Of a stretch of DNA of 33,143 nucleotides, positions 25,181 to 33,143 are shown piece by piece. The translations under genes and the position numbers were made by a program. The stretch lies in NCBI GenBank assembly GCA_902779445.1, contig CACZBM010000028.1:1-33143 (forward strand), in the 5' to 3' direction. Under the pieces are notes generated by a model. The model was not told the DNA's origin and did no database searches. It saw only the letters and a list, made by a program, of their open reading frames with translations. Positions within the stretch are counted from its first letter, which is position 1. Each line of letters starts with the position of its first letter. This DNA comes from an uncultured Lachnospiraceae bacterium (lineage in GTDB: Bacteria > Bacillota > Clostridia > Lachnospirales > Lachnospiraceae).

Positions 25181-26455
25181 ATGATCAAAAAAGAGATTAT
25201 CGCCATGCTGTTAGCAGGAGGACAGGGAAGCAGACTCGGTGTTCTGACTACACACATGGCAAAGCCCGCAGTATCTTTTGGAGGAAAGTACAGGATCATT
25301 GATTTTCCTCTCAGTAACTGTATTAATTCCGGAATAGATACGGTTGGTGTCCTCACCCAGTACCAGCCTCTGAAGCTGAATTCCCATATCGGTATCGGCA
25401 CCCCCTGGGATCTGGACCGTTACATCGGCGGCGTTACCATACTTCCGCCCTTTGAGAAAAATGTCAACAGCGAATGGTATACCGGAACGGCAAATGCGAT
25501 CTACCAGAACATAGAGTACATGGAGAGCTATAATCCCGATTATGTACTCATTCTTTCCGGTGACCATATCTACAAAATGGATTACGAAGTGATGCTGGAC
25601 TTCCATAAGGAAAACAATGCGGATGTCACCATAGCTGCTATGCCCGTTCCCATGGAAGAAGCAAAGCGCTTCGGTATCGTCATCACCGACGAAGACAGAA
25701 AGATCAAGGACTTTGAAGAAAAGCCCGAGCACCCGAGGAGCAACCTGGCTTCCATGGGTATCTATATCTTCTCCTGGAAGATACTTAAAGAAGCGCTCAT
25801 CGCCCTTGCCGACCAGTCCAGTCTGGATTTCGGTAAACACGTTATTCCGTATTGCCACAATAAGAAGCAGCGTATGTTTGCCTATGAATACAACAGCTAC
25901 TGGAAAGACGTGGGAACCCTCAACTCCTATTGGGAAGCCAATATGGAGCTTATCGACATCATTCCCGAATTCAATCTCTACGAAGAATACTGGAGAATAT
26001 TTACAAAGAGCGACGTTGTCACTCCCCAGTTCATCGGACCTGACACGGCTATTGAAAAGAGCATCATAGGCGAGGGCTCCCAGATCTACGGAAAGATCTA
26101 CAACTCAGTTCTCGGATGCGGCGTCACCATTGGAAAGGATACGGTCATCCGCGATTCCATCATAATGAACGGCACTGTCATCGGTGATAACTGTGAGATC
26201 ATAAAGGGTATCATAGCGGAAGATGCGGTCATCGGAAACAGGGTAAAGATCGGTTTCGGAGATGACACCGAAAATGAAACGGATCCCAACATATACAATC
26301 ACGGCATCTCTACCATAGCAGAGAAATCTGAGATCCCTACGGGTCTCACCATCGGAAAGAATTCTGTATTATCCGGAGTCTTCACCATAGAAGAATTCAA
26401 AGATGAGACTGTTCCTTCCGGAAAGACCATTATAAAGGCAGGTGATAGAGAATGA
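25181..26455 (+). CDS. glgC: glucose-1-phosphate adenylyltransferase, catalytic subunit
   Basis: GlgC makes ADP-glucose for glycogen synthesis. Near the N-terminus is the nucleotide-binding [13 protein letters not shown], followed by [19 protein letters not shown] and [12 protein letters not shown] (catalytic Asp), then FEEKPEHP. The C-terminus has left-handed beta-helix hexapeptide repeats ([19 protein letters not shown] in pieces). The start is placed at the ATG at 25181 because GAGGTG is six bases upstream; GTG 25172 and ATG 25175 are less well placed. The gene overlaps glgD by 4 bp, so the subunits are cotranslated. The product is 424 aa. The start region fits Firmicutes GlgC. Confidence 0.95.
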   Translation: MIKKEIIAMLLAGGQGSRLGVLTTHMAKPAVSFGGKYRIIDFPLSNCINSGIDTVGVLTQYQPLKLNSHIGIGTPWDLDRYIGGVTILPPFEKNVNSEWYTGTANAIYQNIEYMESYNPDYVLILSGDHIYKMDYEVMLDFHKENNADVTIAAMPVPMEEAKRFGIVITDEDRKIKDFEEKPEHPRSNLASMGIYIFSWKILKEALIALADQSSLDFGKHVIPYCHNKKQRMFAYEYNSYWKDVGTLNSYWEANMELIDIIPEFNLYEEYWRIFTKSDVVTPQFIGPDTAIEKSIIGEGSQIYGKIYNSVLGCGVTIGKDTVIRDSIIMNGTVIGDNCEIIKGIIAEDAVIGNRVKIGFGDDTENETDPNIYNHGISTIAEKSEIPTGLTIGKNSVLSGVFTIEEFKDETVPSGKTIIKAGDRE

Positions 26456-27570
26456 GAGCGATCGGAATAATACTGGCCGGAGGTAATAACCACCGGATGA
26501 AAGAACTTACAAAGAAAAGAGCCATTGCGGCGATGCCCATTGCCGGCAGCTACAGGGGCATCGATTTCGCACTGAGCAATATGACCAATTCCCATATTCA
26601 GAAAGTCGGAGTTTTTACCCAGTACAATGCCAAATCTCTGACCCAGCATCTGTCATCTTCAAAATGGTGGGATTTCGGTCGTAAACAGGGCGGACTTTTC
26701 GTTTTCACGCCTTCAATGACCAGCGACCACTCTTTTTGGGCACGGGGAACTGCTGACTCCATCTACCAGAATATTTCTTTCCTGAAGGACAGCCATGAAC
26801 CCTACGTTATTATCGCTTCCGGTGATGGTGTATATAAGATGAACTATAATAAAGTTCTGGAATACCACATCGCAAAAAAGGCAGACATCACCATTGTCTG
26901 CAAGGAACTCCCCGAAAGCGAGAATGTCGAGAGATTCGGTGTACTCTCCATGAATGAGGACCAGCGTATCGTTGACTTCGAAGAAAAGCCTGTGGAAGCC
27001 AAGGGACGCACGATTTCCTGCGGTATCTACGTGATCCGCCGTCGTCAGCTTATTGAACTCATTGAAAAGGCAGAGGAAGAGGACAGACACGATTTTGTTT
27101 CCGATATCCTTGTAAGATACCGTAACCAGAAGCGTATTTACGGATATAAGATCGACTCCTACTGGAAGAATATCGCAACGGTCAAGGATTATTTCCAGAC
27201 TAATATGGATTTCCTGAAGCCTGAAGTCAGGGATTATTTCTTTAACCAGTACCCCGATGTTTATTCCAAAGTTGACGATTTACCTCCTGCAAAATATAAT
27301 GTGGGCGCACAGATAAGTAACAGCCTTGCTTCATCCGGCTGTATCATCAACGGCACAGTGCAGGATTCCGTACTGTTTAAGAAAGTATTCGTTGGAAATA
27401 ACTGCTTTATAAAGAATTCCATCATCTTAAACGACGTTTATATCGGTGATAATACCCATATTGAGAACTGCATTGTGGAAAGCCACGGCACTATCAGGGC
27501 TAATTCTTTTTACAAAGGAGAAAATGGCGTCCAGATAGTGATCGAGAGAAGCGACAGATTCTTACTCTGA
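26452..27570 (+). CDS. glgD: GlgD, non-catalytic partner subunit of ADP-glucose pyrophosphorylase
   Basis: The 372-aa paralogue of GlgC has a degenerate N-terminal loop ([13 protein letters not shown] in place of GGxGSRL) and a changed active region ([13 protein letters not shown] where GlgC has [10 protein letters not shown]). It keeps the C-terminal beta-helix ([24 protein letters not shown] in pieces). In Firmicutes GlgD forms a heterotetramer with GlgC and raises its activity; that role is transferred by homology. The ATG overlaps the glgC stop (ATGA). No downstream glycogen synthase is present. A repeat cluster and a strong terminator follow. Confidence 0.93.
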   Translation: MRAIGIILAGGNNHRMKELTKKRAIAAMPIAGSYRGIDFALSNMTNSHIQKVGVFTQYNAKSLTQHLSSSKWWDFGRKQGGLFVFTPSMTSDHSFWARGTADSIYQNISFLKDSHEPYVIIASGDGVYKMNYNKVLEYHIAKKADITIVCKELPESENVERFGVLSMNEDQRIVDFEEKPVEAKGRTISCGIYVIRRRQLIELIEKAEEEDRHDFVSDILVRYRNQKRIYGYKIDSYWKNIATVKDYFQTNMDFLKPEVRDYFFNQYPDVYSKVDDLPPAKYNVGAQISNSLASSGCIINGTVQDSVLFKKVFVGNNCFIKNSIILNDVYIGDNTHIENCIVESHGTIRANSFYKGENGVQIVIERSDRFLL

Positions 27571-27574
27571 TCTG

Positions 27575-27769
27575 GAGTCGTTCTGAGTTTCCTAGTGTCA
27601 TTCTGAGTTTCCTAGTGTCATTCTGAGCGAAGCGAAGAATCTATAAGAGATCCTTCGCTAACGCTCAGGATGACAGAGAGTTAACAGAATGACAGAGAGT
27701 TAACAGGATGACAGAGAGTTGACAGGATGACAGAGAGTTAGCAGGATGACAGAGTGTTAACAGGATGAC
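27575..27769 (+). repeat. palindromic repeat family, locus F (most expanded)
   Basis: Two tandem 20-bp left units (27575-27594, 27595-27614) with filler TGAGTTTCCTA lead into the left arm (27615-27642, ATTCT...AGAAT). A 5-base loop and the right arm (27648-27674, ATCCT...AGGAT) follow. Five tandem 19-bp units come next (27675-27693, 27694-27712, 27713-27731, 27732-27750, 27751-27769) of the form AGAGAGTTAACAGGATGAC with one to three changes each. A sixth unit is degenerate. Confidence 0.9.
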
Positions 27770-27804
27770 ACAGGGTTACAGGTTGCCATAGAGCTAAACA
27801 TAAT

Positions 27805-27829
27805 GGCCCCGTTTAAGCGGGGCTATTTT
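27805..27829 (+). terminator. intrinsic terminator after glgD
   Basis: The stem GCCCCG (27806-27811) pairs with CGGGGC (27818-27823) across a TTTAAG loop, followed by TATTTTG. It ends glgCD and lies only about 14 bases before the pth start codon, so read-through may be what supplies pth. Confidence 0.8.
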
Positions 27830-27843
27830 GATGAGGTATATTT

Positions 27844-28443
27844 ATGTACATAATTGCAGGCCTGGGAAATCCCGGTGGAAAGTATAACGGCACAAAGCAT
27901 AATGTGGGATTTGAAACCATTGACATATTGACAGAAAAATACGGTATCCCCCTGGATTTTGAAAAACACCGCTCAATATGCGGAAAGGGGATCATTGAGG
28001 GTGAAAAGGTCATTCTTGTAAAGCCCCTTACCTTCATGAATCTTTCAGGAGAAGCCCTTCGGGAAATAGTGTCGTATTATAAGATCGATCCTTCCGAAGA
28101 GCTTATAGTCATTTCAGATGACATCGATCTCGATCCCGGCAGGATCCGCGTGAGGCCTTCCGGCAGCGCAGGCGGACATAACGGATTAAAGAATATCATC
28201 TCCGAACTTCACACAGATCTTTTCAGCCGAGTCCGTATCGGAGTAGGTAAAAAACCCCGAGAATGGGATCTGGCTGACTGGGTTCTCTCCGGATTCAGCA
28301 AAGAAGACTCTGTCCTTGTATCTTCGGCAAAAAAAAGAGCTGCGGAAGCAGTATCGAGTATCATCCTCGATGGCTGCGCCGCAGCAATGAATACTTTTAA
28401 CCGAAAACCGTCGGAACCGGATCAGACTTCAGCTAATACCTGA
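27844..28443 (+). CDS. pth: peptidyl-tRNA hydrolase
   Basis: Pth releases tRNA from dropped peptidyl-tRNA. The 199-aa product starts MYIIAGLGNPGGKYNGTKHN, with the catalytic His at residue 19. PLTFMNLSG (about 60-68), ISDDIDLDPGRIRVR with the catalytic Asp (about 92-106) and GSAGGHNGLK follow, all canonical. GAGGT lies upstream of the ATG. The C-terminus extends past the usual end by a few polar residues and overlaps mecA tail to tail by 22 bp. Confidence 0.95.
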   Translation: MYIIAGLGNPGGKYNGTKHNVGFETIDILTEKYGIPLDFEKHRSICGKGIIEGEKVILVKPLTFMNLSGEALREIVSYYKIDPSEELIVISDDIDLDPGRIRVRPSGSAGGHNGLKNIISELHTDLFSRVRIGVGKKPREWDLADWVLSGFSKEDSVLVSSAKKRAAEAVSSIILDGCAAAMNTFNRKPSEPDQTSANT

Positions 28444-29228
28444 AGAGCATTATTCTCTATCACCGGAGTCACATGCTCATCAAAGTACGCCTGTACTGAG
28501 GGGGTGTATTCCTCTACTTCCGCGTATTCAGTAATAATATTGCATACCTTATTGAATCTCTCAGGCGTAAGCGAAGACTTACGTACGATCAGATAGTAAT
28601 TTCCTTCTTCGGAATCCCGGTACAGGGTATTCTGTCCTTCATAATAACCCCTGAGTATATGGGATAATTCTATTATCCTGTTTATATCGTTAAATGAATA
28701 GAGCTTTATGATATCCACAGGAACCGTGATCTGGATGTTCTTTTCTCTGGACGCAGAATCCGGACCGTCATCAGCTATGGTAATATCCGGCAACGCAGCA
28801 GCTGATGCATCATTCTTCAGAGCTTTATTTGCTGTCTGAATAGTGTCATGCAGCCTCTTCACCAGGTCTATAACATCATCAGCTCCGTAGTTCGATATTC
28901 CGGATGCTGACTTATCTGAGGTTTCAACATCATCCCTGAGATCCGGTGTGAATCTGGAAAATCTGGTATCCAGCTCTTCCGGGTCCTCAACCTTGGTGAT
29001 CACCAGCACTATGGATTCTCCTGAAAGGGGAATAGCCTCGATCATAAGAGGGATATCCTCTGCCTCGAATCCGAACTGATAACTTGCCTGCTGTATCATA
29101 TCCTTAAAAAGACCTCTGGCCTTTTCTGTACCATATGCAAGCTCACTGAGCTTTAGTTTGCGTTCCAAAAGATCGGTTTTAGTAAGTGTGCATCTGATCG
29201 TTTTTTCATTTACTTTTTCAATTTTCAT
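28422..29228 (-). CDS. mecA: MecA family adaptor protein
   Basis: The N-terminus MKIEKVNEKTIRCTLTKTDL and the following FKDMIQQASYQFGFEAEDIPLMIEAIPLSG are typical of MecA. It is a ClpC adaptor that delivers substrates and activates ClpCP. The variable, charged linker (about 85-150) and the C-terminal domain (VPVDIIKLYSFNDINRIIELSHIL, about 165-188) follow. The start is set at the ATG at 29228, which has AGGTG just upstream; a GTG at 29237 is the alternative. It has its own promoter (29265-29293). The product is 268 aa. The 3' end overlaps pth by 22 bp in the convergent direction. Confidence 0.88.
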   Translation of the reverse strand: MKIEKVNEKTIRCTLTKTDLLERKLKLSELAYGTEKARGLFKDMIQQASYQFGFEAEDIPLMIEAIPLSGESIVLVITKVEDPEELDTRFSRFTPDLRDDVETSDKSASGISNYGADDVIDLVKRLHDTIQTANKALKNDASAAALPDITIADDGPDSASREKNIQITVPVDIIKLYSFNDINRIIELSHILRGYYEGQNTLYRDSEEGNYYLIVRKSSLTPERFNKVCNIITEYAEVEEYTPSVQAYFDEHVTPVIENNALQVLAEV

Positions 29229-29264
29229 ATGACGCACCTGCCTTTCCGTCTATTTTGCTTAGCT

Positions 29265-29293
29265 TTTATATACCATTTCAGTAAGATAGTCAA
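29265..29293 (-). promoter_or_regulatory. mecA promoter
   Basis: On the minus strand, TTGACT (29288-29293) and TATAAA (29265-29270) are spaced by 17 bases. The start point would be about 29258, giving a leader of about 30 nt with AGGTG before the ATG. Confidence 0.7.
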
Positions 29294-29330
29294 GTTTTAT
29301 CTCAAATATTATTTTTTTTTAATAAATGTC

Positions 29331-29358
29331 TTGAAATTTAAAAATGTTGATGTATAAT
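29331..29358 (+). promoter_or_regulatory. promoter of the long-leader transcript before the 29704 gene
   Basis: TTGAAA (29331-29336) and a perfect TATAAT (29353-29358) are spaced by 16 bases. Transcription would start near 29365, about 340 nt before the next credible start codon. Confidence 0.65.
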
Positions 29359-29363
29359 CATCC

Positions 29364-29700
29364 TCACGAGCTAACCGCCAGTCTTTACGTGTGATGCGGA
29401 AAGGGGGCTGTAGACGATTAGCTGTAGCTTTTCTAAGAGTTCTTTCCGGTTTCCGGAGATTATTCCACTTTAATATCAAGCATGTTCTTTCTGTTATATT
29501 ATATCGGCATTTTTGTCATTTTTCTTTACACATTGCTTTTGCTGCAGCAAAAATCGCATCACGTCGGTTATCCCGTATCATCAAATGAAATATGTGTTTT
29601 TATGGGTTTCGGTATAAAGGACCGGATATATCACATTAATCTCCTCCATGCTACACCCGGCCCGTAAAGATGCGAAGGTGTGATCACCAGTAAGGGGTAG
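29364..29700 (+). ncRNA. long leader or non-coding RNA of unknown class
   Basis: A good promoter is followed by about 340 nt without a supported ORF. Possible helices are AGCTAA/TTAGCT (29369-29374 with 29418-29423), CCGC/GCGG (29375-29378 with 29396-29399), a 16-bp palindrome TTTTGCTGCAGCAAAA (29537-29552), and a long-range match of GTCTTTACG (29381-29389) with CGTAAAGAT (29663-29671). The 3' end holds ACACC/GGTGT pairing and then AAGGGG, the ribosome site of the 29704 gene. I could not match it to a riboswitch, T-box, tmRNA, RNase P or 6S RNA by eye. It may be a regulated 5' leader. Confidence 0.35.
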
Positions 29701-29703
29701 AAT

Positions 29704-29922
29704 ATGGATGAAATCAGCAGCAAATTAAACCTTCTTTCAACTCTGAGCTATTATGCCAATCATGGTATCAAGCTCTTTGTCCAGGACAGACCGGCATCGC
29801 CGGAGCAGACTGTTATGACTGTTATGGAAGAAGGCGGAAGTTACATGGCAGACTATGTGGACGATGACAAAGGTTCCCTGTCGGAAATAAGATTTGACAG
29901 GGTCGAAAACGTCCTGGTCTGA
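29704..29922 (+). CDS. small soluble protein of unknown function (72 aa)
   Basis: AAGGGG about eight bases upstream supports the ATG. The protein is acidic and soluble. An N-terminal helix (SSKLNLLSTLSYYANHGIKLFV) is followed by short strands (SYMADYVDDDKGSLSEIRFDRVENVLV) that look like a small beta sheet. I do not recognise the family. It is preceded by a 340-nt leader and followed by a 200-bp gap holding a 72-nt hairpin. Because the upstream region has a strong promoter, it is probably a real, separately regulated gene. Confidence 0.55.
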   Translation: MDEISSKLNLLSTLSYYANHGIKLFVQDRPASPEQTVMTVMEEGGSYMADYVDDDKGSLSEIRFDRVENVLV

Positions 29923-29965
29923 CAGGCATTAATTAAAAAAATATCTCCTTTCATAAAACAGGTAG

Positions 29966-30037
29966 ACAGCCCGAAAAATATGCATTCTACACTTCACAGG
30001 CGCCCCAAATGCCAAAGAATCATATACATCGGGCTGT
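29966..30037 (+). ncRNA. compact 72-nt hairpin of unknown role
   Basis: The outer stem ACAGCCCGA (29966-29974) pairs perfectly with TCGGGCTGT (30029-30037). Inside, ATATG-C-ATTCT pairs with AGAAT-CATAT with a single bulged base, and GGC/GCC closes the tip. There is no T run after it, so it is not an obvious terminator. It sits about 95 bases before the GH18 gene and could be a regulatory leader or small RNA; class unknown. Confidence 0.4.
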
Positions 30038-30130
30038 ATATCTGTTACAATAAGTGATTGGAATTGCGCCAAAACAGAGCAGTCCATCGTACTATATAAG
30101 TATAGAGAAAAATACTACCGAGCTGATCAT

Positions 30131-31927
30131 ATGAAATTACATGATAAAGACTTTGACGATCTGGAAATAGAAGATCTTGAAACCATTAAAAAAAGAGTAG
30201 CGAAAAAAAAGCGCAGAAACCGCCGCAAAGGCGAGTCTGAAGGATTTAATATACCCCCCGTTGTCATTCCCGTGATAGTGGCACTGATTATCCTTATAAT
30301 CCTGTTTTCACTGACCATAAGCCACCACTCTTTCCCGGGACTTGAGAATATAGAGGTAACTGCGGATATTTCCGAATCATTCGGTGGATTAAAGGATAAC
30401 GAGGCCGGAATTATCTTGAATGATACCTATATAACCGAATCAAAAGCCCTGAATGAAGACGGAAGAGTATATTTGCCGTATGAATTTGTTAAAACCGAGC
30501 TGAATGACTGGTTTTATCATGATGAGAACGAGGACCTGATCCTGTATACCACGCCCGAAGGAACAGACAGGATCGAGGAAGGAAACGATGCCAAAGAGAT
30601 CAATGGTACTTTCTGTCTCTCATCTTCTCTCGTAAAAAAGTATACAAATATAGATTATGAAGAATATACCGATACGGGGGTTCCCTATATCGTTATCAGA
30701 AATACATGGGGTAAGTATTCATCTGCGTCTGTTGTCAGAAAAACCGGGCTTTATGTTAGCGCCGACAAAAAAAGTGACGTGGCCGCAATACTTAATGAAG
30801 CCGATCCTGTCCGAATCCTTGAAGCAGGGAATGAATGGACAAAGGTCGAAAATAATGAAGGGCTGATGGGCTTCGTTAAAAACAAGGATCTGGGGGATTA
30901 TAAGGATGCGGAAGATACCGCACCCTCCACTGTACCCGAAATGGTATTTCCATCTACCACATTCAATGAAAAGGTGATCCTGGGCTGGCATCAGCTCATG
31001 AATCAGGATGCAAATAACCTGGTGGGCGATATTATTGCAAAGGACACTTCCATAAATGTGTTATCTCCCACCTGGTACTCCCTTACGGATACAGAAGGGG
31101 GACTTAAGGATAATTCAAGCTCTTACTATGTGGAAACATCACATAATGCCGGAAAACAGGTTTGGGCGGTCATAGACAATTTCAATACCGAAGGATTCAG
31201 TCCCGCTGCCGATACCTATGAGGTCCTTTCATATACTTCCAAAAGGCAGCAGATAATAGAAGCCCTTGTTTCCAGCGTAAAGGCCTGTGGTGCAGACGGT
31301 ATCAATGTGGATTTTGAGGAGCTTTCCGGTGAGACCGGAGTACACTTTGCACAGTTTGTAAAGGAATTGTCCGTTGCTTCCCATGATGCCGGTCTTATTT
31401 TCTCGGTTGATAATTATGTGCCGGAGAATTATTCCCAGCATTACCACCGTGAAGTACAGGGAAAGGTATGTGATTTCGTTATTATCATGGGCTATGATGA
31501 GCACAATGCTTCTTCGACTGAAGCCGGTCCTGTGGCTTCTTTGGGTTTCGTGGAGAACGGCATAGATAAAACCCTTATGGATGTTGATGCATCCAAAGTT
31601 ATCAACGGTCTTCCCTTCTATACCAGAATTTGGGAGACAGACAACGGAGCTGTAAAAAGCACTCAGGCAATGAGCATGACTGAATCCGCAGCAATACTCG
31701 AAAGCCACGGCGTCACTCCCACATGGGATGACGGTGCCGGTTGTAATTACGGCGAATTCGAGATGCGCGGTTCTCTCTGGAAGGTATGGCTGGAAGATAA
31801 AAGATCACTGGCCGCCAAGCTGAGTATTATGAACAGTAAATCCCTGGCCGGAGCTGCTTTTTGGAAGCTGGGCCTGGAAGACAGTTCTGTCTGGGACGAA
31901 ATATCTGCATATGCAAATGGAAACTAA
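30131..31927 (+). CDS. membrane-anchored GH18 protein of the YaaH/SleL type with SH3-like domain
   Basis: The 598-aa protein has a charged cytoplasmic N-terminus (KKRVAKKKRRNRRKGE), one transmembrane helix (about 42-64), then a copper-amine-oxidase-like stalk (about 80-190, LNEDGRVYLPYEFVKTEL). An SH3b-like domain follows (about 200-255, TGLYVSADKKSDVAAIL, then GNEWTKVENNEGLMGFV), and then a GH18 barrel (about 280-595). The catalytic strand is DGINVDFEE with the proton-donor Glu; Asn in place of the middle Asp is common in YaaH-type enzymes. IIMGYDEH and GAAFWKLGLED fit the barrel's later strands. It probably binds or cleaves N-acetylglucosamine linkages in peptidoglycan outside the membrane. 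The ribosome site is weak. tsaC overlaps its end by 17 bp. Confidence 0.82.
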   Translation: MKLHDKDFDDLEIEDLETIKKRVAKKKRRNRRKGESEGFNIPPVVIPVIVALIILIILFSLTISHHSFPGLENIEVTADISESFGGLKDNEAGIILNDTYITESKALNEDGRVYLPYEFVKTELNDWFYHDENEDLILYTTPEGTDRIEEGNDAKEINGTFCLSSSLVKKYTNIDYEEYTDTGVPYIVIRNTWGKYSSASVVRKTGLYVSADKKSDVAAILNEADPVRILEAGNEWTKVENNEGLMGFVKNKDLGDYKDAEDTAPSTVPEMVFPSTTFNEKVILGWHQLMNQDANNLVGDIIAKDTSINVLSPTWYSLTDTEGGLKDNSSSYYVETSHNAGKQVWAVIDNFNTEGFSPAADTYEVLSYTSKRQQIIEALVSSVKACGADGINVDFEELSGETGVHFAQFVKELSVASHDAGLIFSVDNYVPENYSQHYHREVQGKVCDFVIIMGYDEHNASSTEAGPVASLGFVENGIDKTLMDVDASKVINGLPFYTRIWETDNGAVKSTQAMSMTESAAILESHGVTPTWDDGAGCNYGEFEMRGSLWKVWLEDKRSLAAKLSIMNSKSLAGAAFWKLGLEDSSVWDEISAYANGN

Positions 31928-32987
31928 AATAGTTAAAGCATACGGAGACCCTGTCCGCGATAAAGAAGTCATGTCCGAAGCAGGTCTCATAATACGTTCG
32001 GGAGGGCTTGTTGCCATTCCTACGGAAACCGTCTACGGACTGGCCGGAGATGCCCTGAATCCCGATTCCTCGAGGAAAATATACTCTGCAAAAGGGAGAC
32101 CCTCCGACAACCCTCTTATCGTACATATTTCAAAAACCGAAGATGTATATAAGATCACAGATTCATTTCCTGAAGAAGCAGAGGAACTTGCCCGGGAGTT
32201 CTGGCCCGGACCTCTTACGATGGTCCTTCCGAAATCCTCCCTGGTGCCCCGGGAAACCACCGGTGGTCTTGATACTGTGGCAGTCAGGATGCCGGTTAAT
32301 CCCATTGCTTCGGAGTTTATCTCTTCTTCTGGAGGATTTATCGCAGCACCGAGTGCCAACCGGTCCGGAAGACCCAGCTGCACTACTGCCGCCCACGTTT
32401 TTGAAGATATGAACGGCAGGATCCCGCTTATAATAGATGGCGGCGAGGTTGGAATAGGTATAGAATCCACCATAGTGGATCTGACAGGAAATAAGCCCTG
32501 TCTCCTCCGCCCCGGAATAATAAACGTAGCCATGTTAAATGAGGTGGTTGGAGATGTTGATATCGACCCCTCTATAGAAGGGATCGTGGACCGGGATGCA
32601 CATCCAAAAGCTCCCGGCATGAAATACAAGCACTACGCTCCAAAAGGAGAGCTCTACATAGTCAGAGGTGACCTGATAAAAGTCACAGAAAAGATCAACA
32701 GCCTTGTATCGGTAAACCGCAGTAAGAACATAAAAACCGCAGTAATCGCTACTGATGAGACAAGGGATGTGTATGCCGCGGATCTTGTGGTATCTGTTGG
32801 CAGGAGATCGGATGAAGCGTCCATCGCCCACAATCTTTTCAGTGTATTAAGATCCATGGATGAAGAAGATGTTGATATAATATATACGGAGGAATTCGAT
32901 ACTCCGAACATCGGTCCGGCTATAATGAACCGCCTGGTCAGGGCAGCCGGACACAAGATCATAGATTCTTCGCTTCGCTCAGAATGA
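31911..32987 (+). CDS. tsaC: threonylcarbamoyl-AMP synthase (Sua5/TsaC2 type)
   Basis: The enzyme makes threonylcarbamoyl-AMP from Thr, bicarbonate and ATP for t6A at position 37 of ANN-decoding tRNAs. The YrdC domain (about 15-205) shows IPTETVYGLAGDA, the ATP-binding SAKGRPSDNPLIVHI, PSANRSGRPSCT and IESTIVDLTG. A C-terminal Sua5 domain (about 215-350) follows the linker SPGMKYKHYAPKG-like region (here APGMKYKHYAPKG). The product is 358 aa, usual for the Sua5 type. The ATG at 31911 overlaps the previous gene by 17 bp; 31917 is an alternative. The last eight codons and the stop (about 32963-32987) fall inside a copy of the palindromic repeat, so the C-terminal DSSLRSE is repeat-encoded. Confidence 0.93.
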   Translation: MQMETKIVKAYGDPVRDKEVMSEAGLIIRSGGLVAIPTETVYGLAGDALNPDSSRKIYSAKGRPSDNPLIVHISKTEDVYKITDSFPEEAEELAREFWPGPLTMVLPKSSLVPRETTGGLDTVAVRMPVNPIASEFISSSGGFIAAPSANRSGRPSCTTAAHVFEDMNGRIPLIIDGGEVGIGIESTIVDLTGNKPCLLRPGIINVAMLNEVVGDVDIDPSIEGIVDRDAHPKAPGMKYKHYAPKGELYIVRGDLIKVTEKINSLVSVNRSKNIKTAVIATDETRDVYAADLVVSVGRRSDEASIAHNLFSVLRSMDEEDVDIIYTEEFDTPNIGPAIMNRLVRAAGHKIIDSSLRSE

Positions 32988-33044
32988 CATCAACCCGGGC
33001 GCCAGCGAAAAATTGATGTCATCCTGAGCGCCAGCGAAGGATCT
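32963..33044 (+). repeat. palindromic repeat family, locus G (outward orientation, overlaps tsaC end)
   Basis: The right-type arm (32963-32988, ATTCT...AGAAT) overlaps the tsaC stop. A spacer with ATCAA/TTGAT ends and a copy of CGCCAGCGAA follows. The left-type arm (33018-33044, ATCCT...AGGAT) comes last. The arm order is reversed relative to loci C, D and F, as at locus E. Confidence 0.8.
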
Positions 33045-33095
33045 AAATAAAGACTAACTATTAGAAGTCAAGAAGAAATAAATGTTTTTTAATCA

Positions 33096-33115
33096 AAACG
33101 CAGAAATGCGATTTG
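33096..33115. other. short hairpin near the window end
   Basis: CGCA/TGCG with a GAAA loop, flanked by A/T runs, resembles a weak terminator for a minus-strand gene entering from beyond the window. The remaining bases to 33143 (including GCTGG/CCAGC pairing) carry no gene I can support. Confidence 0.3.
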
Positions 33116-33143
33116 TGTAGTGGCTGGGACTTATTTCCAGCAA

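Noticed and set aside
27575..27769. Possible CRISPR array (short regularly spaced repeats)
   Set aside because: Units are directly contiguous 19-20 bp tandem copies without distinct spacers, and no cas genes are near.
29391..29667. Two overlapping short plus-strand ORFs (65 and 61 aa)
   Set aside because: Neither has a ribosome site. The hydrophobic character comes from T-rich sequence, and they lie inside the long leader region.

Overview
The window looks like chromosomal DNA of a low-to-moderate GC Clostridia member, most likely a Lachnospiraceae-type gut or rumen anaerobe. This is inferred from the gene set, not from a database match: a two-gene GlgC/GlgD glycogen pair, an unusually long PRPP synthetase, a DnaD-like/DnaI pair, MecA, a QueT transporter and an F-type ATP synthase whose c subunit carries a sodium-type ion site. 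No tRNA, rRNA, CRISPR array or intact insertion sequence was found.

Layout. Positions 1-1640 are an AT-rich accessory patch: a long non-coding stretch rich in inverted repeats (candidate structured RNA, about 180-612), a GNAT-like gene and two very small genes, with a 15-bp direct repeat overlapping the stop codons of both small genes. From 16777 down to 1668 everything is on the minus strand. First comes the complete ATP synthase operon (atpZ-like, atpI-like, atpBEFHAGDC), then a DUF402 gene, mfd, a polysaccharide deacetylase, a CaCA-family cation exchanger and a secreted leucine-rich-repeat protein. A compact divergent promoter region (16822-16885) separates the atp operon from a plus-strand gene for a membrane-anchored protein with a degenerate C39-like C-terminus (16896-19421). 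A minus-strand operon follows (dnaD-like, dnaI, prs, queT; 23347 to 19589), then murC (minus). On the plus strand are glgC-glgD and pth, with mecA convergent on pth. Last come a 72-aa unknown gene behind a long leader, a membrane-anchored YaaH-like GH18 protein and tsaC/Sua5.

The most striking non-coding signal is a family of small palindromic repeats at seven places, all intergenic or at a gene end: about 4476, 8788, 9938, 19437, 24947, 27575 and 32963. Each arm is an imperfect hairpin whose two ends change together (ATTCT with AGAAT, or ATCCT with AGGAT). Three loci show tandem amplification of 19-21 bp units that share the anchor GTGTCATTC or GGATGAC but have a different filler at each locus. 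One copy lies between atpD and atpC, and another supplies the last codons and stop of tsaC. Other unusual points are a probable non-ATG (ATT/ATC) start for the atpZ-like gene, a probable near-leaderless transcript at 16896, and three possible structured RNAs (about 180-612, 29364-29700 and 29966-30037).

Functionally, most of the window is core housekeeping: sodium- or proton-coupled ATP synthesis, transcription-coupled repair, replication initiation and helicase loading, PRPP supply, peptidoglycan precursor synthesis, glycogen synthesis, peptidyl-tRNA recycling, ClpC adaptor function and tRNA t6A modification. Several envelope proteins are interspersed.
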